Below, piece by piece: positions 36,101-42,900 of a DNA stretch of 64,000 nucleotides. The position numbers were made by a program, and so were the translations under genes. Origin of the DNA: Lepidodermella squamata (lineage: Eukaryota; Gastrotricha). The first letter of the stretch is position 1, and the number at the start of each line of letters is the position of its first letter. Under the pieces are notes generated by a model. The model searched no databases. It was given only the letters and a program-made list of their open reading frames with translations, and was not told the origin of the DNA. The DNA is taken from assembly GCA_047495785.1 (NCBI GenBank), contig JBLDXI010000042.1, positions 558,001-622,000 of the forward strand, in the 5' to 3' direction.

Positions 36101-37052
36101 TGAAGGCTTGATTCTAAACAATTACAAGTTGAAAAGCAAAGGTTGCAAATAACAAAACATTTACCGTGAATTTAGATCTCGCGCTGTTACAAGCAGCCAA
36201 GCTGTCTTTAATTGCGATGTTTTTGTACCAATCAAGCTGGAATTGGAAAAGTTTAAATAAAATCGAACGGCGAGCAGTGAATTTACCTCGATTTCTCTGT
36301 CCGCAGCTGGCTCGTCACTCAATTGACACTTGCCAAGGCCAGGATTGCAGCGTAGTGTCAGGGCGCCGTATTTGTAGCACATTTTAGCATTCTGTTATCG
36401 ATAACAAATTGTAGCAACAAGAGACGAGAAATTCAATCATCTCATACCCCTAATCGGCAGGTTTGTAGATCTGGGAACAGAGGTCCCCACTAAGGAAAAT
36501 AACTGAAATTTAACAATGGAATTGCAAGAAATCAAATAAGATTTTCCAACGGAAAAAAATGTTTTAGCAAATAAATTAAAATTTGAGGAGTCTGAATTTT
36601 AAAATCATGTATAATTTTAATTTTCGCGCAACATTTGAATTAATAGAAATCTTCGATATACTTATGAAATATAATTTTTCATGAATTAAGATGGTTTAGG
36701 AATGAAATGGAATTGTATTTTCAACTAGAAAAAATCAAGGACAATTTAGCAAATAAATTGAAAATTGGATTAAATCCTGCGAGCCTGTATATTTGAAATT
36801 ATTTACAATTTTAATTTGAATTACAGAAGAATTTTGAAGTAAAAGGTCAATTTAACGTAAAACTTCGATTTATCGAATAAAATTATTCAGAAATACCTGA
36901 TACTCGGTGATAGGATCACAGGTGGGGTTGTTATCACGACATGAAGTGAATGCGTTGTTGGTCACTTGGAAGCATCGTTTGAATATTTGACCTGTTACCC
37001 GGCTGATAATCGTTAACGAAGCAACGAAAATTATTAAAATAAAGCTTCTCAT
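21136..37052 (-). CDS. Gene A: secreted cysteine-rich protein with two LamG-like domains
   Basis: Fourteen exons read downward from 37052: 36897-37052, 36448-36489, 36287-36391, 36165-36236, 36033-36113, 35924-35981, 35696-35850, 23117-23182, 22984-23061, 22769-22843, 22673-22715, 22256-22612, 21331-22174 and 21136-21274. All junctions are GT-AG and keep phase; the product is 756 residues. Residues 1-22 are a signal peptide. Exons 1-11 (about 300 residues) encode cysteine-rich modules with a recurring C...C...C-P-x-N-W...C pattern that I cannot assign to a family. Exons 12-14 encode two LamG-like domains with the I-A-S-W-P-L motif also seen in the channel at 859. No membrane segment follows, so the protein should be secreted. 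Intron 7 contains the 11.8 kb gypsy element and must splice out over 12 kb. The frame is intact; whether it is still expressed is unknown. Confidence 0.82.
23204..23644. repeat. Left half of a foldback element, split by the gypsy insertion
   Basis: Starts cactgtaacagataggac and continues through a gggcggcacgcgaccac-type segment shared with the intact foldback element at 42057-43211. The other half continues after the gypsy element at 35415-35640. The insertion site (CTTG) lies inside it. Confidence 0.7.
23645..24075 (+). repeat. 5' LTR of the gypsy element
   Basis: 431 bp, TG...CA ends. A TATA-like tatataag at 23845-23852 probably drives transcription. AATAAA-like runs follow near 23892. Four copies of a TTGGC..(C/T)GGCCA motif lie at 23689, 23708, 23741 and 23761 and may be regulatory sites. 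Confidence 0.92.
24076..24149 (+). promoter_or_regulatory. Gypsy leader with probable primer-binding site
   Basis: Directly after the LTR, tggtggccact (from about 24082) has the TGG start expected for pairing to a tRNA 3' CCA end. The tRNA was not identified. Confidence 0.4.
24150..25088 (+). CDS. gag: Gag of the gypsy element
   Basis: 312 residues. A capsid-like helical N-terminal region is followed near the C-terminus by one CCHC zinc knuckle with C-x2-C-x4-H-x4-C spacing (CWNCNRPGHRKREC), then a basic tail. It is the structural particle protein. Its 3' end overlaps pol in the -1 frame and contains the slippery heptamer at 25064-25070. Confidence 0.92.
   Translation: MSFEIQRSLNAFSKISGTNYERFQESWQQFIALARACGAKDEDPDAVGGVDSEALIARRKVIAVLPLYLTGRLLEVWQESTAAKTCTKLSAAKTILEEGANLQPDKALSEMTFMARAQQPTESVREYLTALKRLLYQAGYEDNSPDKKLIFDGKLLNRYALGLRPELRVAVYREGDPADIDTITARAEKAERADRLSNLGNSVIGAIGSAESDSADRLINALVSQAETAKAQNEAIKQLTDRVGKLSTEEQPPAPRRVITCWNCNRPGHRKRECRQPLRSTRGRTFGRAFGFRKTWTPPNSSQDQGNEEGQT
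25064..25070 (+). promoter_or_regulatory. -1 ribosomal frameshift heptamer GGGAAAC
   Basis: In the gag frame it reads as X XXY YYZ (caG GGA AAC), the canonical retroviral -1 slippery pattern. Slipping there moves exactly into the open pol frame, before the gag stop at 25086. A potential hairpin follows, with ggggat (25091-25096) pairing to atcccc (25117-25122). Confidence 0.75.
27287..31099 (-). mobile_element. DNA transposon of unrecognised superfamily, copy 1
   Basis: 3813 bp with terminal inverted repeats CGATGATTTTGCGCTA and (right end, reverse complemented) CGACGGTTTTGCGCTA, 14 of 16 identical. A 4-bp target duplication, ATAT, lies at 27283-27286 and 31100-31103. Removing the element and one ATAT restores the gypsy pol frame, which fixes the ends. 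It carries one gene, the DDE-like transposase at 27643-29538. The 1.55 kb from 29539 to 31099 is non-coding as far as I can see. Confidence 0.88.
27643..29538 (-). CDS. DDE-like transposase, copy 1
   Basis: 631 residues, single exon. The N-terminus is basic with a cysteine cluster (C-x-C-x3-C...C, residues about 61-79) that may bind zinc and DNA; a further C-x2-C lies near 267-270. The core looks like an RNase H fold with candidate catalytic acids D323 (QFDMQS), D397 (WSDSTGSQN) and E448 or E450 after MECDSVHATIE. I know this motif combination from uncharacterised invertebrate proteins but cannot assign a named superfamily. It differs from copy 2 (61928-63823) at four residues that I can see, and both frames are intact, so the family was active recently. 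Confidence 0.8.
   Translation of the reverse strand: MTDNDHWLKQFPPRIVDSRHRPSKQAMERKRKRNSGKPYRQSDKGVSAKFNSGRKPVYFKCGCWRKCSLKFNENSVKQCFNTYWSRASIDARRAFINRYVSYKQKRENGPRRFDYYLPGNYLATPSPSQSRDSIEVCRSFFLKALDETRAFINTTVEKKVEDGFYIIPDQRGRHKPPNTTSDNSYKFVYQHITSFERLDSHYARSQTSKQYLGSALNLKEMHRMYCIAHQNWALRTDEKPVKYATYRSIFKRSFPNLAFSHPKKDTCKKCTRFATLPDELFTHEVIVEKRNHESNRDAARDAKNADKILAKQSKGLILCIQFDMQSILESPCCSIMYKKKFHTSNLTFYDTSSKDVYCFMWDQTEGGRGTDEVGSCLYKFITEMIPDEVEQLILWSDSTGSQNKSQYIVNALFAALSNSKGNLKVIDHKFFEPGHSQMECDSVHATIEREAKKRVNISYSKEWREIVAASRKAPIDADLRLEVYGEETPNRLKVKPYSITEMQFASFFSFDKSPKFAQYLQDEQKNDVKWSEPCWFRYEKDYPNYLQTKKTFDLAFHTFVAKRYNKDVILFPFQLVQKYEKRLPIESSLKKDLIEMVNKGTIPEAYRSVIMAYEEDADKPTACSIDAKPPP
32798..34000 (+). 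CDS. Env-like membrane protein of the gypsy element
   Basis: 400 residues. A hydrophobic N-terminus could be a signal peptide. A furin-type site RRKRR lies at residues 81-85, several cysteines and N-glycosylation sequons follow, and one strong membrane segment lies at about 328-350 with a basic cytoplasmic tail. An acceptor-like aatttcag (32782-32789) just upstream suggests expression from a spliced subgenomic RNA, as in env-bearing gypsy elements. The early cleavage site leaves an unusually small first fragment, so calling it Env is by position and topology, not sequence match. Confidence 0.6.
   Translation: MTMLLILTTTMVERVGATDKTEIWIHKLVATATRESIIFVENVVEDTTTSPRTPTAITKIMTSTARLDKTTTEQTTPSHARRKRRQFIDTELLESSEIRDRKRARRMDRNAVDSQDESSLSPASIGRTRLAPKRKYHSQQCQLLRVIPLHYAKDDRCVISAFYLINFYQPIITCNEGKFYISSSLLRTCRRSNNTVTCPWKVYAERIKVEWMHPENKDRQDHCIVSSSFCEILPPWIRLGNNKFWLSQAIRITSTNITSYISAATVLTLAAGADIFFIDRQIHIYDRNDTSTAANEKLWQLDDSLTMVHAVDEQLCYGSYDTYSTSRLIWWGMAFIAIVALATLLLFTAVRWPASSKIRCKNQRAISMDDFEILPSAKNIHGGRAGLKPKRQKKCTLTAI
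34091..34852 (+). CDS. Fourth gypsy frame, unknown function
   Basis: 253 residues between the env-like frame and the 3' LTR. The first 45 residues are rich in Pro, Glu and Ser. The rest looks globular with no membrane segment or signal peptide, and only one cysteine. I do not recognise it. It could be an accessory protein or a captured host gene. The frame is intact and GC content is higher than in flanking DNA. Confidence 0.6.
   Translation: MRPPSVSEEESVAEYPPPQPPQPNAEYGPESNPPSPPILPANARDFVYRDGFQRNNTWLHDDGTVSQVTTRFTEAENEAPFLYRRLANAQPDGPRVTMMLQAVPSSLKPASVLPDRMPDEGALHTLEYRTWRVIFTERIMRLVTPRTRLEQVLGTTDIPRLEYNSLTLNARITLPARFNLWQTQPFSELEEITLMSNDWNSEFYVGGGVRQVPCNRMLDQHIFLDDLAYMRQLNAEGYLINPSLPHGFPDQPM
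34969..34979 (+). promoter_or_regulatory. Polypurine tract of the gypsy element
   Basis: aaggggaaagg lies immediately before the 3' LTR, the expected place and composition for plus-strand priming. Confidence 0.8.
34980..35410 (+). repeat. 3' LTR of the gypsy element
   Basis: 431 bp and almost identical to the 5' LTR; the one difference I see is ccttagatt in place of cctttgatt. Followed by the CTTG target duplication. Confidence 0.92.
35415..35640. repeat. Right half of the split foldback element
   Basis: Contains aaaatcaaaataaattaattaacc and gatagagaaaattctcaat, matching the right arm of the element at 42057-43211 and inverted relative to 23500-23640. Its outer terminal part is missing or diverged. 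Confidence 0.6.
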
Positions 37053-37130
37053 TTCTATTTTTCCATTGAAAGAAAATAAAATTGTTAATGACAGGGAGGC
37101 TTGTAAATTTACTGAAATCACTCTTTTACG

Positions 37131-37170
37131 ACTGGCTAGTGGCTCGTGCTATAAAATAACATCACATGAC
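37131..37170 (-). promoter_or_regulatory. Conserved TATA promoter of gene A
   Basis: The strand of the gene reads ttattttatagcacgagccac, about 100 bases before the start codon. The same block of about 40 bases, including gtcatgtgatgttattttata, is conserved upstream of gene B (45141-45180). Confidence 0.65.
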
Positions 37171-38107
37171 AGTAAAACATCCAAAACAGCACCACATGAC
37201 AAAAAAAACAAATGTTCGATTCATGTTCAATTTAACCCGGACTAGCGAAATCACACAAGCAGGCGAAATCGCTTTTCGATCGATTCGGCCTCTAGAAAAA
37301 TAGCAATGATTTTGGAATTTGGAACGATTGGGAACGATCAGAGTAAGATTTTCTTTGGCAGAGCATTAATCACTTCAAAACTCAAAGCATCTTCAATTGT
37401 TCGCAATTCACACCTCGAATAAGTGTTTTAGCACTAGTTTTTGCACACACACATTGGTAAAGGCTGTAAATTGTAACACGTAAACGATTCGAACATTGCT
37501 GAAATATCAGATTGGCGGTTCCAATAAAAGCAATTATCAAACCTAAAATTATCGCCTTGTAGGAACATCACAAATCCAATTTTTTCGCAGTATTTAATCG
37601 TGAACTTTAATCGCGCGAATTAGAAAAATAAGTGCCTTCGAAAAACCGAAATTTCGACGTTTTTCATTCGCAAACTCGGCGGATATCGTGCGGATATCAA
37701 TTTACTCCTTGTGCCTCGATCTTTGCCATAGCCATGCCATTTCATCCCATTAAAATATAAGATGGAAAGCTCATTTTCACTGTGCTACCGGTCGCTGTAG
37801 TGTTCGCATTTCTGTAAGGTACTTTGCGATGAAAAATGTCGACATGGTGAACAATAGAGCGAGAAAAGCTCCATGTGACGCATGCAATGGGACGGAAAAA
37901 TATAAAATGACCGATTTTAAGAAATTGGCTTCAAAAGAATAGAAAATTTGCGTGTTAAATAATTCCAGCAATATTGTTTATTCCATAAATCGGCTGTAAA
38001 TATCATAAAAATATGTAAAGTTCAACGTCATTATATACAATACGAACATAAATAGACACAAATAACATTTTATTCCGATAATGAATTATCTTCACTGGAC
38101 ATTAGTC
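37171..38107. other. Intergenic upstream of gene A
   Basis: AT-rich. No gene or repeat recognised. Confidence 0.4.
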
Positions 38108-38240
38108 TCACAGCAGTTCGGGAATCGCCAAAGCAGCACAATAAATGTGTGCAATTCGTTATTTCGAAGGAAATCACAGCAACTGAAAAAACGTTGAGAC
38201 AAGCAATACTTCCCATCAACGGCTCGACTGGACTCGACTG
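38108..38240 (-). pseudogene. Remnant of the last exon of a LamG-family gene
   Basis: Matches exon 14 of genes A-C (stop codon, gcagcacaataaat, then cttcccatcaacggctcgac in plus orientation) with substitutions and no adjoining LamG exon. It marks a further family member that was mostly deleted. Confidence 0.65.
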
Positions 38241-38280
38241 GAGATCTGCGCACAAGTATATACACAAATATATACTAAGT

Positions 38281-38648
38281 TGTGAATCTGATTTTCCCTA
38301 ACGTTGCACTATTTTTGCAACTTTCGTCATTCTTGTTCCCGGTTGGAATAAGGCCGTCAAGTTCAAAACGCCTCAAGTTTTCTATTGCTATTTTGCTAGC
38401 AATTTTGCTAGCTTGATCCAAAGGAAACTGCGAAAAGTGTTCTGCTAACCGAGTTCATCTTAGCTCTGTCAGCAATTGCGGCTGTTATCTCGATCTATCA
38501 ACTATGGGCTAATTTGGTCCATGAGCCTAAAACCCGGCTTAGCAAGAAATTTGAAGAGAAAATCTACTGGGGCCCGTTCCTCTTATCGCTGATTGGTTTT
38601 GCTTTGATTTGGTTGGGAATTCTTTTGTCGAATGTTGTTGTCTACTAA
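38281..38648 (+). pseudogene. Relic of a Cys-loop channel gene (M1 to M4)
   Basis: One frame gives an M1 end and M2-like segment (KFSIAILLAILLA). After a +1 shift, a second frame from 38412 gives M3 (TEFILALSAIAAVISIYQLW), a short loop and M4 (GPFLLSLIGFALIWLGILLS) ending at a stop at 38646-38648. The order matches the membrane part of the channel at 859-4033. No ligand-binding domain is attached. Confidence 0.6.
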
Positions 38649-38996
38649 AAATTCCAAGTACGCTTTCGTCCCTTAATCTGAGCAATAGAAAAGGAAGTAT
38701 TCTTTTATATATTAACTTTCTCGAGAAAGGGCGTGCTTTTTGTGAATTATACTCTAACGAGGATTTCATAGTTCAAAGGCTCCCAGGTCCCATACTAAAA
38801 TTTACCCCCTGGACCTCTCGAGCTGGATGTCCTGTATTCACCCGTCACCCTTTACTTCCTATACTATGAAATTTCTACTTCCCATGAAACAAGCCAACTG
38901 GAATTGGTTAAAATAAACTTTATTGTTAGCATATTTCAATTTCAATTACGATGATACCAAAGCTTTTATTAGCCATCAGAAAGTTATAGGAATTTT

Positions 38997-39446
38997 TCAA
39001 GGCCTGTCCATGCGATCAGCAAAGCATTCGCACTCAGGCTTCGACGACCACGCCTCCTCAGCCGAAGTAAAGTGGTGCGGCAGCTTCATGGCATCGCACA
39101 TATCAATGCAAATCTGCTCGTTCTCAACAACGCTGAACTTGTACTTGCGAGTGTCGTACTGGCTGCAGGCGCAAGCGCGAACTGGGCCGTGGAACTTGGA
39201 GAAGGGATAGATAGCTTCGAGGCAGTATGCGTCGCATTCCTGCTCGTTTTCGGCGACATCTTCGAAAATCATAGGCTTCAACCATTCAGCGCCATCATCA
39301 GGGTTGTCCTCGCCGAAACTTTCCAGCCAATAGGCCTGGTAAGCATCGGAGCCTTGCTCGAGGGGCGCTCCAATATCGCCAGGGATAATTTTAGCGCATG
39401 CTACGGCGAAAAGGGCGAAAAAAACGATAATAGCGGAGTTCATCAC
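38997..39446 (-). CDS. Small secreted protein with a duplicated four-cysteine module
   Basis: 149 residues, single exon. Residues 1-18 are a clear signal peptide, and the mature part is acidic. Eight cysteines fall in two copies of the same layout: C71-x3-C75...C92-x-C94 and C113-x3-C117...C139-x-C141, each preceded by the tetrapeptide ENEQ. No membrane segment. I do not recognise the family. It lies between LamG genes A and B on the same strand. A broken copy sits in the equivalent position before gene C, so the pair forms one duplicated unit. Confidence 0.75.
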   Translation of the reverse strand: MMNSAIIVFFALFAVACAKIIPGDIGAPLEQGSDAYQAYWLESFGEDNPDDGAEWLKPMIFEDVAENEQECDAYCLEAIYPFSKFHGPVRACACSQYDTRKYKFSVVENEQICIDMCDAMKLPHHFTSAEEAWSSKPECECFADRMDRP

Positions 39447-39986
39447 TAATTTTGGCTATCGAGAATATTTTACATTGGGCCTATTTTCCGGCTATTTATA
39501 ATATTTGAAATTGTGCGTGGGTGCATGGTGTCGCGAATTTTTTTCCATGAGACTTCAGCTGTTCGTCGCGAGACTGATAACAGCTAGGGAGAAAAATCTC
39601 GAATTAACCGACATTTTTTGTTTAAACACCTGCGCAAAAGAATAACGCGGGGGAAGCTGGTATTAGGAACTTTTTTAATGCCGAGTGCTCATAAAATTGC
39701 ACTTGAACTGCGAATGTCCCCTAAAGTGAATCCGGGAAGTTCCAGTTGAGCAGTGACTCGAAATAATTTTGCTAAAATAAAGCTCTTCAGCAAGAAAAGG
39801 AAGAAGTTTGCCTCGAATAACTGCATATTTATTTATTCGATAAATCGGAGTTACATGTCAAATCAGCTCACATTATTCACATTATTATATATCTTATACT
39901 CGAAGCTCGGCATAAATAAACACATGAATAACATTTTAGTCATATCTCAAATTTTCTTCACAGGACATTGAGGGTGAAGAACGATC

Positions 39987-42900
39987 TCACAGCAATTCAG
40001 GAATCGCAAATGCAGCACAGTAAATTTGTAGAACTCGCTGTTTTTCGAAAGAACCTGCCGTGTTGAAAGCATCTGAGAAAATGTTCAGGCAAGCCATGCT
40101 TCCCATCAACGGCTCAACCGGAGTAGCCCAAGACCTGTGAAAAAATCATATAACTGGAAAATGAACAACATTATCGACTATTCGTGGGACATTCATACCC
40201 AGCCAAGTGAAATGAGTTGGAAGTTGTGAACGGAGAGGGAGGTGTGACTTGTTCAACTCCACCTATCGTTGAACAAGTGAAGTAAAATTTTCCGCCATAG
40301 GCATCATAAGAAATCTTAAGATAAAGCCATGGGTATCCATAGAACGAGGGAGAATTAACCGATATGTCAGCCGACCCATCACCATACGGCCTCAGCTTGA
40401 AGGTCCCAGCTCCGACGGCCGTAAGTTTGAAGCCCGTCTTCGACCCATCGGAAGCAAATTCCAGGATAGTGCCGATCTGCATCGGCGAAGCAGCGAATAA
40501 TACAATCGAGAAATCAGCATTCAAGTTTATCTTTCCAGCAGTTACAGCAATAGGATCGGTTGAGTTGTAGTAAAAGGCCGTGTTGGGCCGGCCAAACGGC
40601 CCAGTAACTTGCTGCAGCGTGGTATTCGAGGTCGTAAAATCAGCTCTAGGCTCGATGCGGTCATTCAGATCGGAAACCAGCGGCCAACTGGCAATTAACC
40701 CTGGCAATCGCGATTTCAACACGTCCATAGTCAAAATCTTGCCGAGCTGAATTTGAAGGCACTTTTTGCGAAGTATCCACAATTGGTCGACCGTCAAGGC
40801 GTGTCTGTGGAGCGAAAAACATGCCAGCCTGCCATTGAAAGTGCCGTTTCCGCTGAGATCGCCACCGAGTCGTATTTTCGTACTAGCCTTCACTTGTTCT
40901 CTGTGTAACAAGCCCCCTGGCAAATCTACGACGAAGTCATCATGTACGATCAGGAGATTCTCTGTGTCAGCGTTGTAAGATATAGCGACGAAGGACCAAT
41001 TCGGATCCACATTCGGATCCACCCTAAAATTGCCAGAGTCGATATCAACTATAAAGAAAAAATGGAGTTCACCTCTAAATAATTAATATACTCAAGAGGG
41101 TCCATATTGTCAACAAAAATAAAAAGCGTCAGTGATGGTATTGCTAATCATTATTAATCACAGGAGTAATTATAGTTAGTCTACGCAAAATAGGGGCTAG
41201 GGGCATTATTAGAGGAAAAGAATTAAACGAACGCACCTAGTTTTAGTTGCAAATTGTACATTGCTCTGTCAATTGCAACGCCAGTAAGATCTACTGTGTC
41301 GTAGAACTCAAAAATAGTTTGCGAGCCGCTGGAACCCGATGGAAAGAATACATATTCAGCAATTGTGAATGATGAATTCTCGACATTCAGCAAGCTATTA
41401 TCCAAGAGTACAGCGCCATTTGTAGAGTTGATAGAGACCGCCGAGCTGCCATATGGACCGCTGTCATATGTCAAAGATGAGCCGGAATAAATTCCGTTGA
41501 TGCCATTTCCACTGATGTCACTCGTGCCGTATTCCTGGCTGAGAGGCAGGTAAACCGTCTCAAATAGTAGCCCGAAAGGAGTCTCTGAGTTGAAAATTCG
41601 AATTAATTTCTGAATAAGCCGGGAAATTTAGGCTAACTTACGTTCATAACACAGTTCAGCACTGTTGAACAACGATGTGGAAGTCTGAATACGAAAATTA
41701 GCTGTGATGAAACATCAGCTTAAATCAATCAGGCTTACCCAGTTTTGAGGGCAGTCGCTTGCTACTGGAACGCATTTCGCCGCCATGTGAAGTGCAAACG
41801 TGCAAAGCTTGTGCTAGAAAATCGAAAACAGAAAAATGCAATAGGCAGTGAGCCAAGTACAAGGGGTAATGGAGGGTATCGTACCCCCCAGTTCGCAAGG
41901 CCAAGGTGGAAAATCTCAGAAAAATCGACAGGGGGACCTTTTGGTCATAGAATGTGGTCCCAAAAATACCCCATAGTTCGAGGATACCATTCCGCGCACT
42001 GTCAATGGGGGTTATTTTCGAAGTTGCCTTCATGGTTAAGTCGACTCCATAGACAACACTGCAACAGATAGGACGCAAACGGTCTTTCCATAGTGAATAT
42101 ATTCGAGCTGTTATTGCAAAAAGCGCGGCACACGACCACTTTTTACGCCACCCAACGCCCTATCCGCCCATTGTAATTTTAATTAATTTCAAAAATCGAC
42201 CGAGCAAATGGTCCCTTTTATAATTTTCTGAGTTTCAGTAGATACCGTAAACTACAGTATATAGGCAGCATCCTGAATAAAGACCGCACCCAAATAATCG
42301 CCGCAAAATAGCCCTATTTACATCAATTCAGCATAAATAAAGGCCGCGCGCAAATAATCGCCGCACCTAAGCACGTGATCAACAGCCACCCAGGCAAATC
42401 GCCAGATGGCACCCCCACTGCGACTCCTACCGCTACGCCGACCTACTTTATACTCACTAGGTGACGTCGAGGAGGCGGATTATCCGAATAGCCGCGCGTG
42501 AATTGGCTGCGCAAGCCCCTTGTTACACCTGTTACGCCTGCTACAAGTTTTGAAAAATTGAGGGAAATAAAGACCGCACTCGAATAATCGCCGCACTCAA
42601 ATAATCGCCGCACTTTTTGCCTCTTTTTCAAAAATCAGGAAAATTAGTCGCCGCGGCCTTTATACTGTAGTTTACGGTAGATAATAGAATCCGCGGTCTA
42701 TCGAATGAGTCCAGGTACATGTTGTAGGCTCGCATGGTTAACTTTCTAGAATTTGTTGAAAACAGCTATTTATGCTGATTTTCAACAAATCTTCCATTCT
42801 TCTGCTGCGGTTACGATATAAAACATGTGCGGTAATTAATTAATTTTGATTTTCCGATATTTTTTGGCTTGAATAACGATTCGTTGCGAACAACTCTGAA

